64,000 bases of DNA from Rhizomys pruinosus (GCA_009823505.1 VZQC01012261.1:1927369-1991368); one strand, 5' to 3'; positions 42,297 to 53,830 are shown, counted from the stretch's first letter. The notes: generated from the letters alone by a model not told the origin. A program made the numbers and translations.

Positions 42297-44465
42297 ATGG
42301 ATAATAAGGCAAAAGGAAGCAACACAAACCTATCAGTCATAACCTTAAATATTAATGGACTAAATTCCCCAATCAAAAGACATAGACTGGGAGACTGGAT
42401 TAGGAAACAGAATCCATCGATATGCTGTCTACAAGAAACACATCTTACCTTCAAGGACAGGCACCACCTTAAAGTGAAGGGATGGAAAAAAATATTCCAA
42501 GCAAATGGTACCAAAAAGAAAGCAGGTGTTGCTATTTTAATATCGGATAAAATAGACTTCAAAGTAAAAGAAATCAGAAGAGACAAAGAAGGCCATTACA
42601 TTTTCATCAAAGGAACAATCCACCAAGAAGATTTCACAATTATGAATATATATGCCCCAAATTCTGGTGCACCAAACTTTATAAAGACAATTCTCCAGGA
42701 CCACAAGTCACAGACTAACCCCAGCACACTCATAGTGGGAGATTTCAATACCCCACTGAGTCCTTTGGATAGGTCAACAGGACAAAAAATAAACAGAGAG
42801 ACATCTGAACTGAACGATATGATACACCAAATGGACCTCATAGACCTCTACCGAACATTCCATCCTAATACCAGAGAATACACTTTCTACTCAGCACCCC
42901 ACGGAACATTCTCCAAAATCGACCACATCCTGGGACACAGAAGAAACCTCTACAAATACAAAAAGATTGAAATAATTTCATGCATCCTGTCAGACCACAG
43001 TGCAATGAAGCTCAACATCAACACCAGGACAAGCCCTCCTGCCTACAAGAACACATGGAGACTAAACAACACACTCTTGAATAATGAATGGGTCAAGGAA
43101 GAGATAAAGAAAGAAATAAAAACATTCCTGGAACTGAATGACAATGACAATACAACACAACAAAACCTATGGGATACCTTAAAAGCAGTCCTAAGAGGGA
43201 AGTTTATAGCCCTGGGTGCCTACATTAGAAAAACAGAAAGAGCACAAGTGAATGATCTAACACTACAGCTAAAAGCACTTGAGAGGCAACAACAGATGAA
43301 CCCTAAACGCAACAGACAGGAAGAAATAACAAAAATCAGAGCAGAAATCAATGAAATAGAAACAAAGAAAACAATACAAAAAATCAATGAAGCCAAAAGT
43401 TGGTTCTTTGAAAGAATAAACAAGATAGACAGACCTCTAGCCCAGTTAACAAAAAGAAAGAAGGAACAACTCCAAATCAATACAATCTGTGATGAAAAGG
43501 GAAATATCACAACGGACAAGGAAAAGATCAAGAAAATTATATGGGAATATTACAAGAACCTATATTCTACCAAGTTTGAAAACTTAGAAGAAATGGATGA
43601 ATATCTGAAATCCTGGGAATCACCAAAGCTCAACCAAGAAGAGATCCACAGCTTAAACAGACCCATAATATATGAAGAAATTGAAGATGTAATAAGAAAC
43701 CTCCCAACTAAAAAAAGCCCAGGCCCAGATGGTTTCATGGCATAATTCTATAAAACATTTCAAAAACACCTACAACCATTATTTACTGAAATTGTTTATA
43801 AGGATACAAACAGAGGGAATTCTCCCAAATTCCTTCTATGAAGCCAGCACCACTCTATTACCAAAACCAGGCAAAGATACAACTAAAAAAGGAGAACTAC
43901 AGACCCATCTCCCTAATGAACTCAGATGCCAAAATTCTAAACAGGATACTGGCAAATCACATGCAGACTCACATCAAGAAGATCATCCATCATGACCAAG
44001 TTGGATTCATACCAGAGATGCAGGGATGGTTCAACATACAAAAATCAATAAACATCATCAAGCACGTAAATGGAATGAAAGACAAAAACCACACCATCAT
44101 CTCAATTAATGCAGAAAAAGCCTTTGACAAAATCCAGCATCCTTTCATGCTTAAAGTCCTAGAGGGAATTGGATTGGAGGGATCATTCCTCAATGTAATC
44201 AAAGCCATACACAGAAAACCTACAGCCAATATCATCCTAAATGGGGAAATGACAGAAACATTCCCTTTAAAGGTAGGAACTCAGCAAGGCTGCCCCTGTC
44301 ACCAGTCCTCTTCAATATAGTGCTTGAAACACTTGCTAGAGCAATAAGGCAAGAAAAATACATTAAAGGTGTACTAATTGGAAAAGAAGAAGTCAAGCTA
44401 TCCCTATTTGCTGATGATATGATTGTTTACTTAAGGGATGCTAAAAACTCCACCAGAAAACTCCA
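42297..44465 (+). pseudogene. L1 ORF2, endonuclease intact, reverse transcriptase broken, 3' truncated
   Basis: The first 482 codons (42297-43745) are open. They hold the complete APE-type endonuclease, and residues equivalent to its active site are present: N18, E47 (in 'QETHL'), Y119, D149 and N151 (in 'GDFNTPL'), T196, D209, and S232/D233/H234 (in 'SDHSAM'). A TAA stop at 43743 replaces a Glu codon just after 'KKSPGPDGF'. Further on there are one-base frameshifts near 43790, 43890 and 44290. The FADD reverse transcriptase motif is at about 44408 and similarity ends at 44465. The palm end, thumb and C-terminal Cys region are absent. The intact part could encode an endonuclease-only protein. 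Confidence 0.93.
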
Positions 44466-44759
44466 ATAATGATAGCGTGTTATGAATCCATCAAGGAATC
44501 AGACATTCACCAGTCAGAGCCCTCCTGACAGAGCAGCCTCTGGGAACTGGGAACGCCATCATAAATGCCCTAAAGATTGACCTTTATTGTTTTCCTAGGC
44601 ATTGCTCAATCCCGCCAAGTTAAGATTAATCATCACCAGAGGGAAAAATGATCTGGATAAAATTGTCATGACCAGTGCAGCACTTTGACCTAAATATACT
44701 AAAACATACTAAATATATTAAATATCTGTTGAACCATATAACTTTTAAAAGTCAACATT
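44466..44759. other. Non-coding flank after the truncated L1
   Basis: No repeat recognised; this is the DNA joined to the broken L1 end. Confidence 0.4.
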
Positions 44760-44829
44760 TGGCTGTGTGTGTAGGTCAGTGGTAGTGCATTTATCTAGCA
44801 TGTTTGAGGCTCTCCATTCAACTCTCAGT
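44760..44829 (+). mobile_element. ID-type SINE
   Basis: 'gtaggtcagtggtagtgcat' and 'tctagcatgtttgaggctct' match the ID core; followed by a T-rich stretch rather than an A-tail. Confidence 0.65.
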
Positions 44830-44999
44830 TTGGTTTTTGTTTTGTTTTTTTAGTGAACATGATGCTATTAACCTGTTTGAAATAGAAATAATAAAGAAAA
44901 GTAAACTACCTAGCATAGGATCAGCAACATGAAAACCATTTCCCCAGGACTCAATGAACCAAATGAAATCATTTCATTATAGTTAATACTTTATTTAAT

Positions 45000-45160
45000 T
45001 TTTTAATTTTTTTTTTTCGTCTTTTCGAGACAGGGTCTCCCTGTAGCCCCAGCTGTCCTGGAACTCACTCTGTAGACCAGGCTGGCCTTGAACTCACGAA
45101 GATCCGCCTGCCTCTGCTCCCAAGTGCTAGGATTAAAGGCGTGCGCCACCACGCCCGGCT
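45000..45160 (-). mobile_element. B1 SINE
   Basis: 'tactttattta' on both sides (44987-44997 and 45163-45173). Near-consensus, so fairly recent. Head-to-head with the next B1. Confidence 0.95.
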
Positions 45161-45187
45161 ATTACTTTATTTAAAAATAATCTTTTA

Positions 45188-45337
45188 GCCGGGTGTAGTG
45201 GGCATGCCTTTAATCCCGGCGCTCGAAAGGCAGAGGCAGGCAGATCTGAGTTCAAGACCTGTCTGGTCTACATAGTGAGTTCCAGGCTAGCTGAGGCTAC
45301 AGGGAGATCCTGTCTCAAAAAAAAAAAGACAAAGAAA
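45188..45337 (+). mobile_element. B1 SINE
   Basis: 'aatctttta' on both sides. With the minus-strand B1 27 bases away it forms an inverted pair of about 150-base arms. Confidence 0.94.
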
Positions 45338-45347
45338 TCTTTTAACT

Positions 45348-45556
45348 TTTTTATTTTATGTGTATGAATGTATTGCCCGTATGTGTGCAAGTGTGCCCAT
45401 GTTGTGCAATGCTCAAGGTGGTCAGAAGAGGGCATCATAACCCCTGGAACTAGAGTTACAGATGGTTGTTAGCCACTCGTGAGTCCTGGGAATCAAACCC
45501 AGGTCCTCTTCAAGAACAGCCAGTGTTCTTAATCTTTGAGCCATCGCTCCGTCCCC
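45348..45556 (-). mobile_element. B2 SINE, old
   Basis: Minus-strand B2 with a short tail and a diverged head ('gccatcgctccgtcccc'). Confidence 0.9.
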
Positions 45557-46802
45557 TTAAATATAATTAAAAAAAAAACAATTACTTTACATCAATCTCT
45601 TGCTCTAAACTTAACAAATGATTCCCATTGATTCTCTGAAATAAAAGTCTCTACATTTTGTCCCAAGATGAACTGTGAAAATTCAGAAGGAAAACAATTT
45701 TGTAAAAGGTCTGATCCATAAAATATAAATAATAAGCTAAGGTATCATGTGAAAAATGGAAAACATTTTATGAATTGTAATGATGTGTATTGTCTGACCT
45801 TGCCTACAAAACACTGAAAACAAAGATTAAGAAATAGGGGATGCTTTTTTTCTGTGTGATCAAGAGCTTTGATTTAAAATTTTAAAGACGAGTTGATACC
45901 AGTTGCCCACCTCTGGAGGGAATTAAGACTTATGACTGTGGTGGGTTTATTTCTTCTTACTAGAATATAATGAGATATTACCTATGTCAAAAAATCCGTT
46001 TAATTAGATGCGATAAACCCACAATTAAGGAACAGCTATTTTACATGAAGAAAAGATGTCCACAAAGTTTAGGAAAGTTAGTTCACTCAGAGAATAAAGA
46101 AATCATGGATATTAACAAATTCAGGAATCACAGAGAAAATAAACAGTAGTAAAGCTTCTCACAGTTAAAGGGGAGTACAGCTCTGGGCACTTTACAAACT
46201 CCCCACAGTTAAATCCAAAGCTTTAGCATGTGGCCGTGCAGAAAGGAGTGTTTATGTATAATACTGTTCATTGTGCCTATGAAAATAAGCTGGTGAAATA
46301 AAACAGGATATCAATTAAGATCAGAAGAGTTTTATTCATCTTATCAGTAATCAATAAATGCATGTGTGTATTAGCAAAAGTCTGCCAGGGGAAAAAAGGC
46401 TGCATCAAAGGGGCATCTATGTTAATAAAAACATACACACAAAAAATTCCCTTTCTTTGGCTGACTTTGCAGCAGCTAGATGTAATGACAAGCTGCTGTA
46501 GCCATTTTGTAACCACAAAGAGAAGTCAGGATGAATTAGTTAGACCCAGAGAAAGGCTGTTTGGTTACGGGTAACATATTTCTTTCTACTGGAATGGGGA
46601 TTTTCTTATACTGGAGGCCAAACTACACTTACTATCAAAAACCCCAATTAACTATTATATTACCATCAAGATTCTTGATCCTACAGTAATGAAACCACAT
46701 AAACAGTACCAACAATACAAGGTAGTGTGGATACTATGTTTGCATAAGAGACAAACAGAGATTGAATGAGAAAATAGTTTGGGTCAAAAGTTAGCCCTGT
46801 AG
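45557..46802. other. Long single-copy stretch, no gene recognised
   Basis: About 1.25 kb without SINE, L1 or microsatellite sequence. Open frames of at most 79 codons with no domain. A candidate for checking cross-species conservation. Confidence 0.45.
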
Positions 46803-47008
46803 GCTAAGGGAGGTGGCTTAGTGGATAAAACACTAAATACTGGAGTTGGAATTCCCAGGGCCCACATAAAGCTGGATGCAGCAGTGTGCATCTGTAACCC
46901 CAGTGCAACTACTGTGTGATGTGAAAGGCAGGGACAGGAAGATCCCTGGAAGCTCCCGGGCCAGTTAGCCTGGCAGATACACAGGTGAACAAGAGATCTT
47001 GCCTCAAG
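46803..47008 (+). mobile_element. B4 SINE, 3' truncated
   Basis: Head 'ggcttagtggataaaacact', middle 'tgcatctgtaaccccagtg' and 'gggccagttagcctggc'. It ends 'gatcttgcctcaagc' where the next B2 begins. Confidence 0.75.
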
Positions 47009-47215
47009 CAGGAGAGATGGTTCAGCAGTTAAGAGCTCTTCCAGGGGACCTTGGTTCAGTGCCCAGCACCCATGTGGCAGCTAACAACCATCCAAAACTC
47101 CAGTTCCAGGGGATCCAACACCTTCTTCTGGCCTCCTTAGGTTTGCATGTACATGGCTACTTACATATATGCAGGAAAAACACTAATACACATAACAAAA
47201 GTAAGATAAAATAAG
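47009..47215 (+). mobile_element. B2 SINE, old
   Basis: 'ggagagatggttcagcagtt' head, B2 body, A-rich end. The head lacks the first few bases. An internal deletion removes part of the anticodon-stem region. Confidence 0.88.
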
Positions 47216-47235
47216 AAATGTGTTGTGCTTTGATA

Positions 47236-47400
47236 TTTTTTTTTGGTTTGTTTGTTTGTTTGTTTTTAAGACAGGGTCTGTTGTAGCCCCAGCTGGCCTA
47301 GAACTCACTCTGTAGACCAGGCTGGCATGAATCTTGGTCTCACATGAATCTGCCTGACTCTGCCTCCTGAGTGCTGGGATTAAAGATGTGCACCACCATG
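47236..47400 (-). mobile_element. B1 SINE with small internal duplication
   Basis: Minus-strand B1 with (GTTT)n tail remains at 47244-47270. 'catgaatct' occurs twice near 47325-47351, a local duplication in the B1 body. Confidence 0.88.
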
Positions 47401-48293
47401 ATTAACTAAAAGCAGTTTTAATATTAAAAATATCCACAGCAATTATCCCTATTAACATTAGAGTTGCTCTTTACCATACATGTATTATTTATGATCAGAG
47501 CATTATTCTCTAGCTCCAGAGAGATTAGACAACAATCAATGTTTATATAGTGTTGACAACCAACCTAACCATTTCTAGTAAGTAGCCCAAAGGAGCTCAT
47601 GTGATTAATGAACTTGTTGCTCTTCTAGAATCTGGGCATGTCTACAGACTTCCAGTGCTAAGAAATCTGACCTTATAGAATGAGAGTTTTATACTCAAAG
47701 CTGTAATTGTGTGGAGAGCAGGGCTGCCATTTCAGTGTTACAGAGTATTTAATTTGATTTAAGAAATAGTGTCTCTGAGAGCCATGTTGCCATTAAAGAC
47801 AGTCACGTGTCCTTAGACTGCAGAATAACCGGCTGCAAAGGTCTGAGCAACACCCCTACAGCTTTGCTCAGAATGTGGCTCCCCATAGGTTGCTACTGTT
47901 GGTCCCCAGAAGCCTTAGTAACATAGAGATCTGCATTGTTGAATCCGACTGAATCTACATAAACTGAATCAGTTAATATGAGCTCAGTATCTCTTGAGTT
48001 CCATCATATGATGTTCCCCTTTCTATGTAAATATATTTAGGAGCACATAAAATGCCACTTCTCAATTTTCAAATAATTAAATTTCTCAGAACAGTTTGTC
48101 AACCTTGGCATTTACACATAAAACACAGATAATTACATAAAGATTCTTAAGAGATTTGTTTAGCATGCATCAAGTTAAGAAGCACAATACCAGAGAAAGG
48201 GTAAAATGAAAGCAGCAGTGTCTTAATCACAACACAGCTCCGGGCAGCAAAGACAGAAGTGCAGAGCACAGGCAAAAGCATCTGTTCTTCTTG
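47401..48293. other. Single-copy sequence, no gene recognised
   Basis: Nearly 0.9 kb without identified repeats; no coding signal. Confidence 0.45.
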
Positions 48294-48850
48294 GACCAGG
48301 TCAGCCTTGCCACTACAAAGATGGAGACACGCCATGGACAGGTCAGCATTGCCACCACAAAGATGGGGACATGCCATGGACAGGTCAGCCTTGCCACTAC
48401 AAAGATGGAGACATGCCATGGACAGGTCAGCGTTGCCACCACAAAGATGGAGACACACCATGGACAGGTCAGCCTTGCCACTACAAAGATGGGGACACGC
48501 CATGGACAGGTCAGCGTTGCCACCACAAATATGGGGACACTCTATGGACAGGTCAGCGTTGCCACCACAAAGATGGGGACACGCCATGGACAGGTCAGTG
48601 TTGCCACCACAAAGATGGGGACACGCCATGGACAGGTCAGCTTGCCACCACAAAGATGGGGACACGCCATGGACAGGTCAGCGTTGCCACCACAAAGATG
48701 GGGACACGCCATGGACAGGTAAGCGTTGCCACCACAAAGATGGGGACACGCCATGGATAGGTCAGCGTTGCCACCACAAAGATGGAGACACGCCATGGAC
48801 AGGTCAGTGTTGCCACCACAAAGATAGGGACACACCGTGGGCAGCGGAGG
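48294..48850. repeat. 42-bp minisatellite, about 13 units
   Basis: Unit 'gttgccaccacaaagatggg' plus 'gacacgccatggacaggtca' and 'gc'. The first six units alternate between a 'cttgccactac' and a 'gttgccaccac' form (an 84-bp higher-order period). Later units are all of the second form. One unit (about 48640) has 41 bases. Because 42 is divisible by 3 and the unit lacks stops, open frames of 129-221 codons appear in several phases and on the minus strand; these are repeat artefacts. Too long and spacer-free to be a CRISPR. Confidence 0.97.
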
Positions 48851-49214
48851 ACCCAGACAGGACAACACGAGTGGGAAGGAAAGAGAAAAGAGAAGTAACC
48901 ACAGGGTCAGAGAGAAAGGACTAACGCTGACACTGTGGCCCAGCAAATGAAACCACAGCATGTATAAATCTTCCTCTTTGACAGAAATAATATCTGCATT
49001 GTGGATATAGACAAAACAAAGTAATAACTGACACCAAGTAGCGGAGGATGTCTCCAAGGCCCTTTATGTTCTCTAGTAGTATTTTTCCCCAGTTTTAGTT
49101 CTCATATACTGAGATATAGGAGATGAATAAAATTATGTATATGTCATGTAACATGATTTGATATACATATATAATATGATATGACTTATCACAAAATGAT
49201 TAACATAACTACTA
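48851..49214. other. Single-copy sequence
   Basis: AT-rich; nothing recognised. Confidence 0.4.
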
Positions 49215-49220
49215 TCTCAC

Positions 49221-49585
49221 TGTGGGGAGCCAAGGAGTTCCTTTTCTTAGGCCTTCGAGCCTGACTAGAGTTTCAGGACCTGTCTCCAGAGTCACTTCCA
49301 CATCTGAGTGACTCAGCAGGCCTAGGTCAAAATGGGACCCTGCCTAGAGACTCATGATGTGGCAAAAGCCCATTGGCTACACCAGAAGTCCCCCCATCTC
49401 ACACAAGCTGCTTCCTCTTCCTTTGTCCCTACCCCCATCCAAATCCTATATAAATCCTGCTGAAAAATAAAACGTGGTCAGCTTGATCAGAAATCCTGTC
49501 TTGCTGTCCATTCTTTGTGTCGCTTGTCCCCTCATCCTCTCCTCTAGACCGTCGACCTCCCTTGTATGTCCCACAGGTTGGGGCA
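49221..49585 (+). mobile_element. Solo LTR, IAP-like class II (ERVK) endogenous retrovirus
   Basis: 365 bp starting 'tgtggggagccaagg' and ending 'caggttggggca', with a TATA box ('ctatataaa', about 49446) and AATAAA at 49466, so U3, R and U5 order is recognisable. Six-base flanks 'tctcac' (49215-49220) and 'cctcac' (49586-49591) differ at one base; 6 bases is usual for ERVK. No internal region, so there is no viral gene here. Confidence 0.8.
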
Positions 49586-49639
49586 CCTCACCTAGTTAAC
49601 ACTTGTGTCTGCGTGTAGAACACTTGAGATCAACTCTTG

Positions 49640-51170
49640 GCTAGTCCAATCCAACATTAACTATGTCCACCATGCTGTACATTACAGGCTCAGAGCATAT
49701 TCATTCATCACAACTGACCCTGGGACCAACAGCTTCTTCTACCTTCTGGCCCCCAAACACGATTCTACACGATTCTACTCTGTGTGTGTAAGTTCAGCTT
49801 TTAGATTGCATGTAGAAGTGAGGTCATGTAAGGTCATGTATTTGTCTTTATGTCTGACTCATTTCACTCACCATAATGGCCTGCAGGCCATTCCCTGTTC
49901 TCAAAAAATGGCAGGGTTTTCTTACAGTTTAAGGCCAATAATATTTCACCATGTGTGTGTTATGTTCTTTATTTGTTCATCTGTTAGTGGACACATTAAC
50001 CAAACCTTGGATACGGTCAGTGCTGCTGCTATGAGCATGAGACTGCCAGAGTCTCTTCAAATACTGATCTCATTTGCTTTGGATCACACCCAGAAATGGT
50101 ATTTCTGAGTCATGGGGTAGATGTATTTTTAATTTTTTTGAGGAAACTTTTGGTTGGTTTTTGTAATGGTGGTAGTACCATACAGTCCCATCTTTCCACA
50201 ACTTCATTAACACATCTTTTGACTCCGGTAAAAGTCATTCTACAGGGCTGGAAAGATGGATCAGTAGTTAAGGGCACCGATGGCTCTTGAAGAGGACCCG
50301 GATTTGATTACCAGCCCCCATATGGAGGCTAACAACCATTCATAACTCCAGTTTCTGGGGGATCTGACGCCCTCTTCCGACTTCTGTGGGCATTGCACAA
50401 CATAGATGCATCTACATATATGCAGGCAATAAACCCACACATGAATAAAATAAAAATTAAAAAGTCATTCTAAGATTCATGAGGGGGTACCACACTGAGG
50501 TTTGATTTGCCTTTTCCTGATGACCAGTGATCCTGACCCTCAAGTGCTTGTCCATTGTTATACCTTCTTTCAAGAAATGTCTCCTCAGTTTCTTTGCTCA
50601 TTTTAGTTGGTTTGTTTCTTGCTATTTTTTTTTTTTTTTGAGTTATATGTTTCTAACATTAACTCCTTACCGGGTACACAGCTTGACAATGTTTTCTCAC
50701 ATTCTGGGGGTTGCTTTTCCCCTCTGCTGTCTCCATTGCTGTGAAGAATCCTTCTGGAGTGACATAATCCTACTTGCTTATTTTGGGAATCACATTGAAA
50801 CAATCATTGCCAAGACCAATAGCAAGATTTTCCCATCTTGTTATCAGAGTTCCACAGTTTCAAGGCTTACATGGAAGCTTTTACTCCATTTTGAATTGAT
50901 TTTTGTATATGTGAGACCTAGTTCAAATTTCATTTTTCTACACGAAAATATCCAGTTTTCCAAATGCCATTGATTAAGGAGGGTGTCCCTGTCCTGCCCT
51001 CACACCCTTGGGAAAGGCCAGCAGTAGGCTTGTGTATTTATGTCGGGACTCTATTCTGTTCCATTGATTTGTGCATCTGTTTTGATACCGTATTATTTCA
51101 ATGTATAATATAATTTGAAGTCAGGAAGTGTGATACCTCCAGCCTTGTCCTTGTTCAAAGTTGCTTTTGC
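49640..51170 (-). mobile_element. Ancient L1M ORF2 relic, antisense
   Basis: 'ctcatttcactcaccataat', 'ctttggatcacacccagaaa', 'ttgaattgatttttgtatat', 'tctattctgttccattgatt' and 'gaagtcaggaagtgtgatac' occur in the order of old mammalian L1 ORF2 read backwards. Frames are lost. A B2 interrupts it at 50244. Confidence 0.85.
50244..50460 (+). mobile_element. B2 SINE in L1M relic
   Basis: 'aaagtcattcta' at 50231-50242 and 50461-50472. A B2 occupies the same position in the L1M fragment at 62995-63303. Confidence 0.93.
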
Positions 51171-51786
51171 TAAAGATCTGTTGCCTGCCATTTTGGACAC
51201 ACAGACACTGTACTACCTCAGCCCTAAGCCTCTACCTCACAGTTTAGCTGGTATCTAAAGGGCACTGCCATGTGGAAGACTCAAGAGCAACCTGCCTACC
51301 ATTCCTTCCACCTGGGGGCCTCATAGGTCACTCAGAGCACTACAAAGGAGAGATGGTTGTCCTTCCTTGGATGATACTTGGTTACAGGCATCCCAAATCT
51401 GAGGAGCTTTCACACCAGCGACTTGCAGTGGTTTATGTAACAAAGCTTTTTATCTTTTTATCTGTAGGCATCTCTTCAGGACAAAAGTTTGGTCAAAGAA
51501 CACATCAAGTGAGAAAAATTGCAAGCTTTTCTTCTAGAAACCAAGGCTCTGGTGCCCCGGGAATGGAGGTGGTGGGTCAGGAAAAGCCAGTTCTCTCTTC
51601 CTAGTGCTCCAAATACTGGGATCTTATGCTACCACTGGCTATGTGCAAACACAGCTATGTTTTCTCCTCTATGTCTTATTTTAACGCATTTAATATGCAA
51701 ACCAAATATATGTAACTTTAATATGTGTAAATATCCCTAAATAACAGAATCTGTTTTGATCATAGAACTTCATAAAAAATGTCTCA
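51171..51786. other. Single-copy sequence, no gene recognised
   Basis: The 110-codon frame 51272-51604 (+) has no recognisable domain. Confidence 0.4.
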
Positions 51787-51800
51787 GACTAGCTTTTCTT

Positions 51801-52026
51801 TTTTTTTAATTTTACTTATTTATTATTATGTGTATGAATGCACTGTCTGCATGCAGTTTTGTGCACCTGTGTCATGCAATGCCGCAGAGGTCAGAAGAGG
51901 GTGTCGGATTCCCCTGGATCTGGAGTTAGAGACAGTTCTCAGCTGCCATGTAGGTACTGGGGATTGAACCCGGGTCCTCTGTAAGAGCAGTCGGTGCTCT
52001 TAACCGCCAGGCCATCTCTCCAGCCC
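51801..52026 (-). mobile_element. B2 SINE with perfect target duplications
   Basis: 'gactagcttttctt' at 51787-51800 and 52027-52040. Lacks the internal duplication. Confidence 0.97.
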
Positions 52027-52089
52027 GACTAGCTTTTCTTATTGAACATTCTGGCACAAGTTTGCTCTTGTTCATGGCATGTGAGCAGG

Positions 52090-52385
52090 GTTGTTTTGAG
52101 ACCTTCTTTTTCATTTCATGGTGCTTTTTGTGTAAAGTCAAGTCCACAGTTGAGGGACACTCTTCTGTCATAGGATATGCACATGTACAATACATGGTTC
52201 CAATTGTGTCTGGGTAGTTTTTTTTTTCATTTAACATGTTTTCAAGGTTCATCTATGTTTTGCATATACCTGTACTTCATTTCTTTTGATCTCCAATTAG
52301 TATTCCACTGAATAGATAAGCCACATTTTATTTATCTATTTATGAGGTGAAAGGCATTTGTCTTGTGTGGCATTTCCAAGCCACA
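52090..52385 (-). mobile_element. Ancient L1M relic, part 1
   Basis: 'ttcaaggttcatctatgttt', 'tagtattccactgaatag' in antisense L1 order; continues at 53380 and 54164. Confidence 0.6.
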
Positions 52386-52401
52386 TTACAGCATACTTTA
52401 A

Positions 52402-52625
52402 ATATCTTTTACCTATTTTTTATTTTATGTGTATGAATGTATTTCCTGCATCTATGTAAGTGCACCTGTGTTGTGCAATGCCTACAGAGGTCAGAAGAGG
52501 TCATCAGATCCCCTAGAACTGGAATTCCAGATGGTTGTTAGTCACAATGTGGGTGTTAGGAATCAAACCTGGATCCTCTGCAAGAACAGACTGTGCTTTT
52601 AACTGCTGACCATCTCTCTAACCCC
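52402..52625 (-). mobile_element. B2 SINE, old
   Basis: Flanked by 'tacagcatactttaaa' and 'tacagcaatattttaaa', an imperfect target duplication. Confidence 0.88.
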
Positions 52626-53070
52626 ATACAGCAATATTTTAAAAACAAAGCAACCTGACTCTTAGCATTCATAAAGCGAAGAGCAGGCCTGAACTGTCGA
52701 CCACTTACTGTTTCAGATGTCTCTAGGAGCCGTGCTCCCCAGCCAAGCTTCCCTCATTCATTTATTTGAAACACTATCTCTAGCATGAAATGGGAAAGTA
52801 TAAGTCGGAACCCACCCTTATCACAGTATCTTGCCCTTTGATCCAGAGGCCTAGAATACTACACAGAAAACAACAGATTTCTCTCATTGTTTGCAATGAG
52901 AACAAATTCTGCTTTTATAGCTTTGATTTGTAAAGCATGCATACATACATTTATACCCTGTCTTATACTATCTTGAGTGGAGTGCAGAGGTCCTGAGGGA
53001 TAAGAAGAGCACATGGCTCAGTGACCTTATTTATATCATAAACAGTAACCTTCTGATTGCATGTTTAGGT
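52626..53070. other. Single-copy sequence
   Basis: Nothing recognised. Confidence 0.4.
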
Positions 53071-53087
53071 AAAAAATCTTTAGTCCA

Positions 53088-53238
53088 AGCCAGGTGTGGT
53101 GGTGTGTGCCTTTAATCCTAGCACTTGGGAAGCAGAGGCTGGTAGATCTCTGTGAGTTCAAGGCCAGCCTGGTCTACATAGTGAGTTCCAGGACAGCTGG
53201 AGCTACAGGGAGACCCTGTCTCAAAAAGACTGAAAAAT
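53088..53238 (+). mobile_element. B1 SINE with perfect target duplications
   Basis: 'aaaatctttagtcca' at 53073-53087 and 53239-53253. Confidence 0.97.
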
Positions 53239-53379
53239 AAAATCTTTAGTCCAGATTATGTCCATATTGTAAAAGTCATTCTTACAGTCTTGCTTCTACA
53301 TTTTACGAATTATGAACAATGAATAATCATTGTAAATGAATAATGTGTAAGCTTTCATATGAAAATACGGTTTCATACC

Positions 53380-53590
53380 CCTAGGGTAAAGTTCCTGAAT
53401 CATGGTAACTGTATGTAACATTTAAGAGACCAGCTGTTTTCCAAAATGACTATACCACTTTACATTCCTACCAACAGTTCACGAGAGCTACAGTTTTTCT
53501 AGAATCTTCACCAACACTCATTAGTGTCTATTTTTATGATTATACATTGCATCTCTTATAGTGGTTTATGATGTATAATAATATCAGGCA
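53380..53590 (-). mobile_element. Ancient L1M relic, part 2
   Basis: 'ctgttttccaaaatgactat', 'ctttacattcctaccaacag', 'cttcaccaacactcatta' in antisense L1 order. Confidence 0.7.
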
Positions 53591-53602
53591 TCTCTCTTGT
53601 GC

Positions 53603-53760
53603 TGTTGTTATTGTTATTTTGAAACAGAGTCTCTCTATCTGGTTGGCCTGGAGCTAGGTATGCAAGACAAATCAGACTAGACTGGCCTCAAACCTGTGAC
53701 AATCCTCCTACTTCTGACTCCTAAGTGCTGGAATTACAAGCCTGCACTACAAAGACCAGC
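53603..53760 (-). mobile_element. Old B1-like SINE
   Basis: 'gaaacagagtctctctatct' and 'cctaagtgctggaattacaa' give a diverged, early-type B1 in minus orientation with an extra ~15 bases in the middle. Confidence 0.75.
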
Positions 53761-53830
53761 CCTTTTCAAGTGCTTTTTGACCATGTGTGTGCTTTTGAAA
53801 AACTGTTTCTTTCTTTTCCCATGTTTTTTA

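Larger units (their letters stand above)
40778..44465 (+). mobile_element. L1 with 5' UTR, ORF1 and half of ORF2; 3' end lost
   Basis: Order: 5' UTR, complete ORF1, 41-base inter-ORF spacer, then ORF2 up to just past the reverse transcriptase FADD motif, where L1 similarity stops in 'ccagaaaactcc' at 44465. It lacks the rest of ORF2, the 3' UTR and the A-tail. This is the opposite of normal L1 5' truncation, so a later deletion or rearrangement removed the 3' half. Confidence 0.92.

Noticed and set aside
43729..44320. Separate downstream gene with reverse-transcriptase similarity
   Set aside because: These are fragments of the same L1 ORF2 in shifted frames, not an independent gene.
30880..44465. 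A single full-length L1 cut by an inversion
   Set aside because: The minus-strand copy and the plus-strand copy overlap over most of ORF2, so they must be different insertions.
48294..48850. CRISPR-like array
   Set aside because: Units are directly tandem without unique spacers, and the genome is mammalian.
48259..48924. 221-codon repetitive protein, and its minus-strand counterpart
   Set aside because: Artefact of a 42-bp minisatellite lacking stop codons; the frame is broken by the 41-base unit and no phase is favoured.
49605..50108. 167-codon open frame after the ERVK solo LTR as a retroviral gene
   Set aside because: The sequence is an antisense ancient L1M relic; the frame is incidental and unrelated to the LTR.
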